From MED-G17 sp963991985 (lineage in GTDB: Bacteria; Bacteroidota; Bacteroidia; NS11-12g; UBA9320), in contig CAXDRX010000002.1 in the NCBI GenBank assembly GCA_963991985.1, positions 62,001 through 126,000 on the forward strand: DNA of 64,000 nucleotides. The letters run 5' to 3'. Below, one piece after another: positions 53,028-62,557 of this stretch. Made by a program: the position numbers and the translations under genes. The notes under the pieces were generated by a model. That model was not told the DNA's origin. It searched no databases and saw only the letters and a list, made by a program, of their open reading frames with translations. Positions within the stretch are counted from its first letter, which is position 1. Each line of letters begins with the position of its first letter.

Positions 53028-54835
53028 TTTATTTTATTCTTTAACTCCTTCCCCATCATAATATTGGCCAGCGGTTCTATCAAATTATTCAGTTCTTCAC
53101 TCAATTCTGTCATTCCATTGACATTTTTTTTCTCTGTCTGTTTTTCGATTTTGGACAATAACTTTTCAAGTTTAATCTCTAAAGATTTATCGAAAAGTTC
53201 GGGGTGCTCTTGTTTCATCTTATTGATTGCTTGGGTATTGGTCGTTAATTCATTTTGAATCTCAATGAAGCTTCTTTCTTGTATATCTTCTTCGGCAAAT
53301 TCGATGGAGTTTTGGAGCATATTTTGTATTTGAGAATCTGTCAAACCGTGTTGTGGTTGTACATCTATTTTCTGTTCCAAATTGCTTCTCAACTCTTTGG
53401 CCTTAACTTGTAATATACCATTGGCGTCTAGAAGAAAAGTCACCTCGATTTTTGGGATTCCTGCAGGCATCGCCGGTATACCGGAAAGTGTGAAAGCGCC
53501 CAATTTTCTGTTGTTTGCTACCAAATCTCTTTCTCCTTGGAATATATTTATTTCCAATCCACTTTGGCCGTCTTTGGAGGTTGTATATTGCCGGGTTGCT
53601 TTGTTTGGGATTTTAGCGTTTCGAGGGATGAGCACATCCATTAATCCACCCAATGTCTCTATTCCCAGAGACAAGGGAGTGATGTCCAATAACAATAAGT
53701 CCTTTCTGTTGCCTGCTAGAATGTCTGCTTCGATGGCTGCACCGAGGGCTACTGCCTTGTCGGGGTTGATGGTGTCGTTAAGTTTTATGTTTGGGAATAC
53801 TTGTTGTAGTCTTTCTTTTACGCGGTAGCATTTTGTAGAGCCCCCAACAAGCAAAATTTGGTCTAGATTGTTAGGAAGCAATTGGGCATTTTTCAAGGCA
53901 ATGTGAAAAGAATCTATGGTTTTTTCAATAATAGGATCAATCAATTCATTGAATTCACTTTTGGAAATTTCTAAGTGTAGATTGCTGAATTTTTTGGCAT
54001 ATCGTTCGTTATGATTTAAGTAAATTTTGGCTTCCTCTGCAATCAAACGGAGTTGGCCCTGGTTGGTCAAATGGTATTTCTTTTCCCAATGCTTGCATAA
54101 GGCACGGTCAAAATCATCTCCACCTAAAAATGTATTGCCGTGGGTTGACAAAATCTCAAAGATTCCTTGGTTGATGTTCAGCACAGAGACATCAAAGGTC
54201 CCTCCACCCAAGTCGTAAACAGCAATACATTTGTTTTCATCGGGATCTAAACCAATTCCAAAAGACAGGCTTGCGGCTGTGGGTTCGTTGATGATTCTAA
54301 GCACATCAAACCCTGCAATCTTTCCTGCATCTCGTGTAGCTTGTCTTTGTGCTTCATTAAAATAGGCTGGCACAGTGATTACAACTTTACTGATGGGTTC
54401 TCCCAGAAATACTTCTGCATCGGTTTTTAATTTTTTGAGAATAAATGAGGAGAGTTGTACAGGATTATAAAATTGATTTTCAATTTTTACCTGAACAAGT
54501 TCTTTTGAGTCACTTTCTATGATGGGGTAAGTAAAAAAGGATTGGTAATCTTCTATATCTTTAAAAGTTTTTCCCAATAGTTTTTTTACGCTAAAAATTG
54601 TATTTCCTGGTTCAGCAACCAAAAATTCTCGCGCTTGTTCTCCAACTGTAATTTGGCCATCCTTAATATAGACAATTGAGGGCACAGGATTGCCATGTGC
54701 GCCAATGATTTCTGCCGCTTTGTTTGTTTGATTTATTCGGGCAATAAGGCTGTTGGTAGTGCCTAAGTCAATTCCAAGGACCGATGGATTTTTTTCAATT
54801 TTACCAGAGCTTAGATTGATGGATATCTTTGACAT
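53024..54835 (-). CDS. hscA: Hsp70-type Fe-S cluster assembly chaperone HscA
   Basis: A 603-residue Hsp70 protein. The ATPase domain has GIDLGTTNSLIA (20-31), AVYDLGGGTFDVS and LVGGSTKC. HscA is supported over DnaK by size (about 600), by LLLDITPLSLGIETLGGLMD with IPRNAKIP, by SGIPAMPAGIPKIEVTF in the substrate domain and by the absence of the DnaK C-terminal acidic tail. HscA works with HscB to transfer Fe-S clusters from IscU; neither gene is in the window. The downstream barrel gene overlaps its stop (ATGA). Confidence 0.88.
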   Translation of the reverse strand: MSKISINLSSGKIEKNPSVLGIDLGTTNSLIARINQTNKAAEIIGAHGNPVPSIVYIKDGQITVGEQAREFLVAEPGNTIFSVKKLLGKTFKDIEDYQSFFTYPIIESDSKELVQVKIENQFYNPVQLSSFILKKLKTDAEVFLGEPISKVVITVPAYFNEAQRQATRDAGKIAGFDVLRIINEPTAASLSFGIGLDPDENKCIAVYDLGGGTFDVSVLNINQGIFEILSTHGNTFLGGDDFDRALCKHWEKKYHLTNQGQLRLIAEEAKIYLNHNERYAKKFSNLHLEISKSEFNELIDPIIEKTIDSFHIALKNAQLLPNNLDQILLVGGSTKCYRVKERLQQVFPNIKLNDTINPDKAVALGAAIEADILAGNRKDLLLLDITPLSLGIETLGGLMDVLIPRNAKIPNKATRQYTTSKDGQSGLEINIFQGERDLVANNRKLGAFTLSGIPAMPAGIPKIEVTFLLDANGILQVKAKELRSNLEQKIDVQPQHGLTDSQIQNMLQNSIEFAEEDIQERSFIEIQNELTTNTQAINKMKQEHPELFDKSLEIKLEKLLSKIEKQTEKKNVNGMTELSEELNNLIEPLANIMMGKELKNKIK

Positions 54836-54891
54836 TCTTAAAACAAATATGACTCAACTAAAAGAACAACACAAATTGAAAATAGACTTGC

Positions 54892-54899
54892 TATATTTG
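54892..54899 (+). promoter_or_regulatory. minus-7 element for the DCC gene
   Basis: TATATTTG is an exact TAnnTTTG match, 21 bases before the ATG at 54921, in the 85-base gap between divergent hscA and the DCC-family gene. No TTTG lies at the matching upstream distance. For hscA only an imperfect CATATTTG is found close to its start. Confidence 0.4.
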
Positions 54900-54920
54900 A
54901 TAAAACCATAATTCATAAAT

Positions 54921-55322
54921 ATGCATGAGAATACCATTTTTTTTGATGGTCTTTGCAATCTGTGCAATGGAGCAGTAGATTTTGTTATTTCCCGAGACAA
55001 AAAAATGGCGATAAAATATTGTAGTCTTCAGTCTGAGGTAGCTAAAAATTTTTTAGTTGATATGGGTGAAAATACTCAAAATATGGAGAGTATTTGTTTT
55101 TGGCATAAAGGTCGTTTATTGAAAAAGTCTAGGGCAGTTTTGGCCATTGCTAAGCATTTGGGATGGTTTTGGATGACTTTGTCTTTTCTTGCCTATTTGG
55201 TTCCAATATTTTTGGCAGACCGTCTGTATGATTTGGTTGCGAAAAACAGATACAAATGGTTTGGCAAAAGGGAGTTTTGCCGTTTGGCCAGCGAGGAAGA
55301 GCAAAAATTATTTGTTTGCTAA
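54921..55322 (+). CDS. DCC-family (DUF393) thiol-redox protein
   Basis: A 133-residue protein with the DCC signature DGLCNLCNGAVDFVI (about 9-23, C-x-x-C after D-x-L) close to the N-terminus, followed by KYCSLQSEVAKNFL, VLAIAKHLGWFW and DLVAKNRYKWFG, all conserved in the family. It has a thioredoxin-like arrangement and is thought to act on thiols/disulfides, with no known partner. Its end overlaps the 3' end of rlmN on the other strand by 15 bases. Confidence 0.92.
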   Translation: MHENTIFFDGLCNLCNGAVDFVISRDKKMAIKYCSLQSEVAKNFLVDMGENTQNMESICFWHKGRLLKKSRAVLAIAKHLGWFWMTLSFLAYLVPIFLADRLYDLVAKNRYKWFGKREFCRLASEEEQKLFVC

Positions 55323-56342
55323 TTGTCCACAAGCAGCATCGATATCTTTTCCCCTGCTGTGTCGGATACTGTTTGTTATACCGAGTTCTGTGAGGTGTTC
55401 AGAAAATTTATGAATTCTATTTCTGCTTGAGTTATGATATTCTGCAAACTCAATAGGATTGTATTCTATTAGGTTGACTTTAGAAAAAATTTGTTTGGCA
55501 AATTTTGCCAATTCTTTTGCATCCTCCAGATGGTCGTTTTCATTTTCAATAACACAATATTCTAGGGTAATCCTGTTGCCAGTTTTTTCAGTAAAATAGT
55601 TCAAGGCATCGGCAAGATCCTCCAATGGATTGCTTTCATTAATGGGCATTAATTTGCTTCTTTTTTCATTGTTTGCCGCATGAAGTGACAATGCCAAATT
55701 GAAGCGGACTTTTTCATCTCCCAATTTTCGAATCATCTTACTTATTCCCGCAGTTGAAACGGTAATTCTTTTTGGTGACATGTTTAGGCCTTCGGGGCTG
55801 GTTATTCTATCAATACTTTTTTGAACATTTTTAAAATTCAGTAAGGGCTCACCCATGCCCATAAAAACAATGTTGGTAATTTTTCTTTTGAAATGTTTTA
55901 TCCCCAATTGATTGATCAAAATGATTTGATCGAATATTTCTTCTGGGTTTAGATTTCTTACTCTTTTTAAAAATCCAGTAGCACAAAAAGTACAGCTAAG
56001 ACTACAGCCTACTTGTGATGAAACGCAGGCAGTTATTCTGTCTTCTGTTGGGATAAGGACACCCTCAATAAAGTTACCATCGTGCAGCTTAAAACGACAC
56101 TTTAGTGTGCCGTCTGAACTTTTTTGCACAACATCAATGCTTACCTCTTCAAAGGTGAAAGTTTGTTGAAGTTTTTCACGAAGATTTTTGGGCAGGTTGG
56201 TCATCTCTTCAAAAGAGGTACTACCTTTTTGCCAAATCCATTCGTGTACTTGTTTTGCTCGAAAGCTTGGCTCTCCAACAAATTCAAAAAAATCAATAAG
56301 TTCTTTTTTTGTCTTTTGTCTTATGTTTTCCCGGATGCTAAT
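55308..56342 (-). CDS. rlmN: 23S rRNA/tRNA adenine-C2 methyltransferase RlmN
   Basis: A radical-SAM methyltransferase with the CSLSCTFCATGF cluster motif (about 110-120), GMGEPLLN and the catalytic Cys in DIDAACGQL at the end. It methylates C2 of A2503 in 23S rRNA and A37 in tRNA. The first ATG (56204) would remove the conserved N-terminus: the frame upstream encodes FEFVGEPSFRAKQVHEWIW, a strong family match. The alignment suggests a start at about 56342, where the codon is ATT; TTG at 56379 is the only ordinary start further up. I give the ATT, with doubt about the exact start. Confidence 0.88.
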   Translation of the reverse strand: MSIRENIRQKTKKELIDFFEFVGEPSFRAKQVHEWIWQKGSTSFEEMTNLPKNLREKLQQTFTFEEVSIDVVQKSSDGTLKCRFKLHDGNFIEGVLIPTEDRITACVSSQVGCSLSCTFCATGFLKRVRNLNPEEIFDQIILINQLGIKHFKRKITNIVFMGMGEPLLNFKNVQKSIDRITSPEGLNMSPKRITVSTAGISKMIRKLGDEKVRFNLALSLHAANNEKRSKLMPINESNPLEDLADALNYFTEKTGNRITLEYCVIENENDHLEDAKELAKFAKQIFSKVNLIEYNPIEFAEYHNSSRNRIHKFSEHLTELGITNSIRHSRGKDIDAACGQLANK

Positions 56343-56483
56343 CGTGCAAAATTAAATGATACTGGCTTTGTAGATGCAATAAAAGGAATCAACACAAAGA
56401 AAATTTGGACGATATAAGACAAATTCTATCGATTCATTTTCCAATGATTTCAGCAAAAACAATCGTGTATATATTACTCAATT

Positions 56484-57641
56484 TTAATAGGTAAGCCAGG
56501 TGTTGTCTGAATAAATTCTCAAACTTTCTTGAGTTTTTGGTACCACTCTGCCAATGATTTTTGCATCAATACCAAATTTCTCTGCGGATTTAAGTATGCT
56601 GTCCAGATGTTTGCTAGAGAGGTAAATTTCCATTCGATGACCCATATTAAATACCTCATACATTTCTTTGAGTGGGTAACCTGTTTGGGATATTGCTTTG
56701 AAAATAGGAGGGATGTCGAAAAGTTTATCCTTTACAACACATAATTTGGGGTCTAAAAACTTAAGGACTTTGGTTTGTCCCCCGCCTGTGCAATGAATCA
56801 GGCCATGGATATGGCTTTTGTGGTTTCTGAAAATTTCTTGAAAGAGAGGGAGATAGGTTCGGGTAGGACTAAGGATGGCTTGACCAATGTTGAGGGGTGT
56901 GCTCTCAAGCGAATCTTCTATTTGATAATTGCCTGAATAGATGAGTTCAGACTTTGTATGGCTGTCGTAGGTTTCGGGATATTTGTGTCGATAACTTTTG
57001 TGCAACAAATCATGGCGGGCTGAAGTAAGTCCGTTGCTTCCAATTCCCGAGTTGTATTTGTTCTCATAGCTTGCTTGGCCAAAAGAGCTTAGTCCAACAA
57101 TGACATCTCCTTTTTGAATGTTTATATTGATAATTTCTTCTTTCTTTTCTCGAGCAACTATTGTTGAATCGATGATTATGGTTTTGACTATATCGCCAAC
57201 ATCAGCGGTCTCGCCACCTGTAAGTTGGATGTTTATGTCAAAGGTTTTCATTTTGGAAATGAATTTTTCAAAACCTAAAATGATTTCATTTAGTACTTCT
57301 CCTGGCAGGATATGTTTGTTGCGCCCAATGGTATTTGATAATAAAAAGTTATTGGAAATACCGGCACAAAGCATATCGTCGGTATTCATTACAATAGCGT
57401 CTTGTACCAAATCATGCCATACACTTAAATCCCCTGTTTCTTTCCAATATAGATAGGCCAAGCTAGATTTTGTTCCAGCCCCATCGGCATGCATCACATT
57501 GACATAGTTGCTGTCATTACAGAGTAGATCAGGGGATATTTTGCAGAAAGTATTTTTGAAAAGGCCATAACCAAGGGCTTTTACTGCCTCATGAACTTCG
57601 CTTTTTTGGGCACTAACCCCTCTCTGGTTGTATTTGTCCAT
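56484..57641 (-). CDS. purM: phosphoribosylformylglycinamidine cyclo-ligase PurM
   Basis: About 385 residues from the ATG at 57641, where the usual MDKYNQRGVSAQK start lies; a TTG at 57656 would overlap the preceding gene. Motifs include VMHADGAGTKSSLAY, DLVQDAIVMNTDDMLCAG (metal/ATP-binding acidic pair), LTGGETADVGD and HCTGGGQTKVL. It makes aminoimidazole ribotide in purine synthesis. It is about 40 residues longer than E. coli PurM, as usual for the Bacteroidota form. Seven bases separate it from the OmpA-type gene. Confidence 0.93.
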   Translation of the reverse strand: MDKYNQRGVSAQKSEVHEAVKALGYGLFKNTFCKISPDLLCNDSNYVNVMHADGAGTKSSLAYLYWKETGDLSVWHDLVQDAIVMNTDDMLCAGISNNFLLSNTIGRNKHILPGEVLNEIILGFEKFISKMKTFDINIQLTGGETADVGDIVKTIIIDSTIVAREKKEEIININIQKGDVIVGLSSFGQASYENKYNSGIGSNGLTSARHDLLHKSYRHKYPETYDSHTKSELIYSGNYQIEDSLESTPLNIGQAILSPTRTYLPLFQEIFRNHKSHIHGLIHCTGGGQTKVLKFLDPKLCVVKDKLFDIPPIFKAISQTGYPLKEMYEVFNMGHRMEIYLSSKHLDSILKSAEKFGIDAKIIGRVVPKTQESLRIYSDNTWLTY

Positions 57642-57648
57642 GGGCAAG

Positions 57649-60225
57649 TTACTCAACCAATTTTTTCAAGTAGAGTTTCATCTCCTCTTCTCTAATTTCA
57701 GTTTCTTCATAGTTTCTGAAAGCATTGTAGCCAAGAACAGTAGGTTTGCCATCATCAACCATTTTGCATCTTACTTTTTCTAAGACGGTTCCTCCGGGCA
57801 AGCTTACATTTTTTAATGTAAATGACCTACTATAAATTTTTTCTCCGGAGGTTAATTTGATTTTTTCTTTCCCATCTTTAAAATCATTTAGACTTAATTT
57901 TTTTGCTCTTAAGAGTCTTTCTACCATGGCTTGAGGAATCCGTGTTGTAGGCATCTCTGGGCTATATAAAAAGGTTATTCTGCTTTTCCCAACAGTGGCT
58001 TTGATGATATAGTCTTCTTTGCGTTTTTCAAGAGGAACCACATCATATGTTTTTTCAAAAAGTTCTTTTTCAGCTTTTAGTTTCAATTCTCTTTGTTTTT
58101 CTGCTTCAGCAACCTCTTTTTCTTTTTGTAAGACTGCATTGTATTTTGAGATGGTATCTACGAAGTGATCTCTAATGGAATCTAAGAAAGGGCTAATCAA
58201 CCCGTCTTCTGAAGCAGCGTTGGGATTGTATGTTTTTACCAAGCTATCCCAATCCATGGTATAGTGGCAACTAATAATTTTTACAACGGTTCTTCTGTTG
58301 GCTGCATGTTGTTCTTCCTCACAAGGTGTGATTTCAGTTCCTTCACAAGCGCAATCATTTACAAGTTTTGATTCGCCATACCCTCTAGCTTGTAGTCTAA
58401 AGGGATCTACCCCACGTTTGATTAGGTAGGAAACTGAGGAGTCTGCTCTTCTTTGAGAAAGGGATCGGTTGTATTCATAGGATGCTCTACAATCTGTGTG
58501 AGAACCCAGTTCAACAGCCATATTGGGGTACTTTCCCATTTTAGAAATGAGACCGTCAAGAATAGTCATGGAGGAGTCCTTAATGAAAGCTTTGTCTAAA
58601 TCAAAATAAATTGGCAATACATATTCATCGTCACATTGGTTTTTCAAACAAAAATTTCTAATAAAATCTTCGGACAATTCAAGTCCAACGGTGGAAACAA
58701 ATTCGGATCGGCTATCGTAATAATACGATTTTCGGTTGCTCGCTTGGATTTCGTATTTTCTATCGTGTAGAAGCGGAGTAATGTATTCCCCTTTATCATT
58801 GGTCTTTAAGCTAATTGTGGTGGAATCTTTGTCATTTGTGATGGTTACAATTGCATTTTCTATTCCAACTCCATTTTCACAATCCGTTACAACACCAGAT
58901 AAATTGAAATACATGGGTTCTTGGGTAAATTCATAGATATCATCATTCCCCCTTGCTCTGTCTGAGGAAAAATACCCATGATTGTTTTCTTTATCGTCAA
59001 TCACTATGCCAAAGTCATCTCCAAATGAATTGATTGGATGTCCAAGGTTTTTGGGTTTTTCCCATTGATTTCCCGCTCCTTTTGAAGAATATAAATCCAA
59101 TCCACCCATACCAATATGCCCATCGGAACTAAAAAATAGTGTTCCATCTTGGGAGATGTAAGGAAAAACTTCATTGGCCGGTGTGTTGATTTGTGGCCCC
59201 AGGTTTATGGGGTCACTCCAAGTTTTGCCTCTTCGGCTGTATGTGGCTACATAAAGGTCTTTGGTGGGGAGTTCTCCTTTTGATTTGCTCTCGAATCCGC
59301 CTGGCCGATTGGAGGAGAAATACAAAGATTTCCCATCTGGGGACAATGCCGGATGTCCATAGGTAAAAGAATCTTTACAGAAAGATAATGGTTCTTCAAA
59401 ATTTACTTCCCAACCTTTTCCACTTTTACGAGCTTCGTAGATTTTACAATTAAGGCCTTTCCCATCTTTGTTGTTGCATTGGGTGAAGTACATCACACTA
59501 AACCTTTTGTTAAAGGTAACTACCCCGTCGCTAAAGTCTGTATTGATTCCTTCAATAAGTTCAGGTTTGCCCCAACGTTCATTGCCTCCTCTTCCTTGTT
59601 TGGTAATCATCCAAATATCTGTGTAAGATCTCATGGTCCAAGGAAGGAATTTTTTACTGACACCACCCTCCCTATCGCTGGTGAATAGAAGGCTTTTCTT
59701 GTTTCTATCCCCAATCATTGGAGAAAAATCATCAGAAGATGTGGTATTTGCCTTCGAAAAAGTAGTGATGGTGTATCTATGCCGACGGGTTTTTTGTTTC
59801 ATTGAAAACGCGGCACTTTGTTTCAATCTTTCTCCATCGGGATCACTCGGATTACTTTTTTGGTATTCAATAAATTTGGACAAGGCCTCTTCGGTATTCC
59901 CCATCATGAGCAATGCCTCCCCCTCTTTTTTTAACAAAATGGGATCTTTCATTCCTTTCCTACGTGCTTTACCAAACCATCGGCTTGCATCTTTGGCATT
60001 GTGATTATACAAGTTTGATTGACCTGCTAAAAAAGCCGCTTCTTGTTTTTGTTCTTTTGGTATATCAGCATTCTTATAAACTTTGTTGAATTCACTTTCT
60101 GCGACCATAAAACGCTTGTTGTCATAGTGCTTCATGGCTTTTTCCATGGAGGCGTTATTGCATCCAAATGATACAACAAGGGTGGAAAGCAAAATAAAGA
60201 GAAATTTCTGTTGACTACTATTCAT
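57649..60225 (-). CDS. OmpA-family lipoprotein with PD40 propeller and retropepsin-like end
   Basis: An 858-residue protein. Domains in order: signal ending VSFGC (lipoprotein, about 22), TPR-like helices (30-130), PD40/WD40-like propeller repeats (about 165-430, with LSPDGKSLYFSSNRPGG and SQDGTLFFSSDGHIGMGGLDLY), a CarboxypepD-type strand domain (about 440-530), and an OmpA peptidoglycan-binding domain (about 535-655, with GSHTDCRASYEYNRSLSQRR). A helical stretch follows (680-725), then a retropepsin-like domain (about 735-845) where the DTG is replaced (LYSPEMPTTRIP) while VLGYNAF is kept. It likely anchors outer membrane to peptidoglycan. Confidence 0.88.
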   Translation of the reverse strand: MNSSQQKFLFILLSTLVVSFGCNNASMEKAMKHYDNKRFMVAESEFNKVYKNADIPKEQKQEAAFLAGQSNLYNHNAKDASRWFGKARRKGMKDPILLKKEGEALLMMGNTEEALSKFIEYQKSNPSDPDGERLKQSAAFSMKQKTRRHRYTITTFSKANTTSSDDFSPMIGDRNKKSLLFTSDREGGVSKKFLPWTMRSYTDIWMITKQGRGGNERWGKPELIEGINTDFSDGVVTFNKRFSVMYFTQCNNKDGKGLNCKIYEARKSGKGWEVNFEEPLSFCKDSFTYGHPALSPDGKSLYFSSNRPGGFESKSKGELPTKDLYVATYSRRGKTWSDPINLGPQINTPANEVFPYISQDGTLFFSSDGHIGMGGLDLYSSKGAGNQWEKPKNLGHPINSFGDDFGIVIDDKENNHGYFSSDRARGNDDIYEFTQEPMYFNLSGVVTDCENGVGIENAIVTITNDKDSTTISLKTNDKGEYITPLLHDRKYEIQASNRKSYYYDSRSEFVSTVGLELSEDFIRNFCLKNQCDDEYVLPIYFDLDKAFIKDSSMTILDGLISKMGKYPNMAVELGSHTDCRASYEYNRSLSQRRADSSVSYLIKRGVDPFRLQARGYGESKLVNDCACEGTEITPCEEEQHAANRRTVVKIISCHYTMDWDSLVKTYNPNAASEDGLISPFLDSIRDHFVDTISKYNAVLQKEKEVAEAEKQRELKLKAEKELFEKTYDVVPLEKRKEDYIIKATVGKSRITFLYSPEMPTTRIPQAMVERLLRAKKLSLNDFKDGKEKIKLTSGEKIYSRSFTLKNVSLPGGTVLEKVRCKMVDDGKPTVLGYNAFRNYEETEIREEEMKLYLKKLVE

Positions 60226-60328
60226 AAAAGAAACGATGTTGACTGAGAAACATCAAAAATCATCATTTCTTATTTGTTAAGCAAGAAAAAACTCAATGTT
60301 GGCGATTGGCTTTTTAATCGGCGCAGAA

Positions 60329-62488
60329 TTAACGAATAAAAATAAGTTCTCGATACTTTGGTATCGGCCATTTGTTATCATCCATTTGTCTTTCCAATTC
60401 GTCCACATGATTTCGTATTTCTTGAAACATGGGAAAAACTTCTGAAGCATAAAAGTTGGCTTTTTCTTTGGTGTCTTCAATGGCGTTGGCTTTTGCCCTC
60501 TTTTTCTCCATTTTGGTAACCTTTTCTGTTATTGCGTCTACATGTTGTGTGATGATCTCCAATATCTTTTGGCTTGAGCTTGCTTTGATTCCCGCTCCTT
60601 TTAAGGCAATGGAAGTTTGAGCAAGTTCATGTTGGTATTGGTTGGCTGCTGGTAAGATTTGGGTTCTTGCAATGTCGGTGATGGTTCGTCCTTCGATCTG
60701 TAGTTGAAGTATATAGGATTCCAAATTTATTTCTAATCTTGCTTTCAATTCTTCGGCTGTAAAGATGCCATTGTCTACCAACACATTTTTCGCGTTTTCT
60801 TTTTCCATTGCTTCCAAGGCCAATGGGGTAGTTTTTTTGTTTTCGAGCCCTCGGGATGCGGCTTCTTTTACCCATTCATCGCTGTATCCATTGCCCTCAA
60901 AAAGGATTTTTTTGGAGGCTTTTATTTCCTCTTGCAATATGGCGACAATGGCTGATTTTTTTGGAACACCTTCTTTTATTTTTGCATCTACCTTTTGTTT
61001 AAAGAGGGCAAGTTGGTTTGCCATAATTGTGTTGAGAACTGTCATGGGACCGGCACAACTTGAAGAGGACCCCACGGCACGTAGTTCAAATTTATTTCCA
61101 GTAAAGGCAAAAGGAGAGGTTCTATTTCTATCCGTATTATCAACCAAAATTTCCGGAATATTGTGAACCAAAATGGGGTCGATGTCTTCTTTTTTATTGT
61201 CCCCTTGGTTTTTTTCAAATTTTTCTAGGACATTGGTCAATGTAGAGCCAATGAATATGGAAATAATTGCTGGTGGCGCTTCATTTGCCCCCAATCGGTG
61301 ATCGTTTCCGGCAGATGCTATGGATGCTCTAACGAGATTGGAATGGTCATGGACTGCTTTGATCGTGTTGATAAAGAATGTTAAAAATTGTAGGTTATCG
61401 CTTGGATTTTTCCCGGGTGACAATAGGTTTGATCCAGTATCTGTCGCCATGCTCCAATTGCAATGTTTCCCCGAACCATTGAGGCCTGCAAAAGGTTTTT
61501 CGTGGAAAAGAGCCATGAAATTATGTTTTTCAGCAGTTTGATAGATTAAATCCATGAACAGTTGATTGTGATCTACGGCTAAATTGGCTTCTTCAAACAT
61601 GGGAGCAAATTCATACTGTCCTGGAGCCACCTCATTGTGTCTTGTTCGGATTGGAATGCCCAATTTATGTGCCTCGATTTCCAATTCGTACATAAAGTTG
61701 AAAACGCGATCGGGAATTTTGCCAAAGTAATGGTCGTCAAGCTGCTGACCTTTGGCAGGATTGAAACCAAACACGGTTCTGTTGGATAGAACAAGATCTG
61801 TTCGGGCAAAATAAAGCGCCTTGTCAATGAGGAAATATTCTTGTTCCCAGCCCAATGTGGCATGTACTTTTGATACTTTCTTATCGAAATATTTGCAAAC
61901 ATCAACAGCAGCTTTGTCTAAGAGGTCCAACGCTTTGATGAGTGGTGCTTTGTAATCGAGTGCTTCTCCATTGTAAGAAACAAAAACGGTTGGTATACAG
62001 AGGGTCTTGCCCGAGGTATTTTCAAAAATAAAGGCAGGCGAGGTAGGGTCCCATGCTGTGTACCCGCGAGCTTCAAAAGTATTTCTTAGACCACCACTAG
62101 GTAAGCTCGAGGCGTCTGGTTCTTGTTGTACGAGTTCGTTGGCACTAAAAGAGGCAATGGCATTTTCTCCATCAGGATTGAGAAAGCTGTCATGTTTTTC
62201 GGCAGTGGATCCTGTGAGTGGTTGAAACCAATGTGTAAAGTGTGTTACTCCTTGATCGAGCGCCCACCTTTTCATTCCTTCTGCAATGGATGAAGCAGTA
62301 TCTCTATTGATTTTCTCTCCATTATTTTTTGCTTCTCGTATTGCCTCAATGGCTTGTTTGTTGAGGTAATTCTGCATGGCACTTTCGCCAAAAACATTTT
62401 GGCCAAAGTAATTTGGAAAACTTTGTTTGGGTTGGTCTACTAGCTTTGGTTTTCGGCTCGTTGCGAGTTTAAGTGCTTCCTTTCTCAT
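60329..62488 (-). CDS. glnN: glutamine synthetase type III
   Basis: A 719-residue GSIII enzyme. Family features are the N-terminal NYFGQNVFGESAMQNYL segment, LPSGGLRNTFEARGYTAWDPTSPAF, ATLGWEQEYFLID (Glu metal ligands, about 206), RHNEVAPGQYEFAPMF and GSGKHCNWSMATD (ATP/metal, with H in the conserved HCNWS), and GNDHRLGANEAPPAI. The C-terminal 200 residues are the helical extension. GSIII makes glutamine from ammonium and glutamate and is common in Bacteroidota. The 68-base leader has no clear promoter match. Confidence 0.96.
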   Translation of the reverse strand: MRKEALKLATSRKPKLVDQPKQSFPNYFGQNVFGESAMQNYLNKQAIEAIREAKNNGEKINRDTASSIAEGMKRWALDQGVTHFTHWFQPLTGSTAEKHDSFLNPDGENAIASFSANELVQQEPDASSLPSGGLRNTFEARGYTAWDPTSPAFIFENTSGKTLCIPTVFVSYNGEALDYKAPLIKALDLLDKAAVDVCKYFDKKVSKVHATLGWEQEYFLIDKALYFARTDLVLSNRTVFGFNPAKGQQLDDHYFGKIPDRVFNFMYELEIEAHKLGIPIRTRHNEVAPGQYEFAPMFEEANLAVDHNQLFMDLIYQTAEKHNFMALFHEKPFAGLNGSGKHCNWSMATDTGSNLLSPGKNPSDNLQFLTFFINTIKAVHDHSNLVRASIASAGNDHRLGANEAPPAIISIFIGSTLTNVLEKFEKNQGDNKKEDIDPILVHNIPEILVDNTDRNRTSPFAFTGNKFELRAVGSSSSCAGPMTVLNTIMANQLALFKQKVDAKIKEGVPKKSAIVAILQEEIKASKKILFEGNGYSDEWVKEAASRGLENKKTTPLALEAMEKENAKNVLVDNGIFTAEELKARLEINLESYILQLQIEGRTITDIARTQILPAANQYQHELAQTSIALKGAGIKASSSQKILEIITQHVDAITEKVTKMEKKRAKANAIEDTKEKANFYASEVFPMFQEIRNHVDELERQMDDNKWPIPKYRELIFIR

Positions 62489-62557
62489 AGAATGATTTTA
62501 AATTAAGGTGCGAAAATAATTTTAAATTGTAATAAATAAGCTTCTAGAAGCTAACAA

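Noticed and set aside
60290..60330. Possible hairpin after the glnN stop
   Set aside because: Only about five pairs with mismatches and no T-run.
62539..62552. Palindrome AGCTTCTAGAAGCT just after prfA
   Set aside because: A short stem with a tiny loop and no real T-run; could be a weak terminator but may well be chance.
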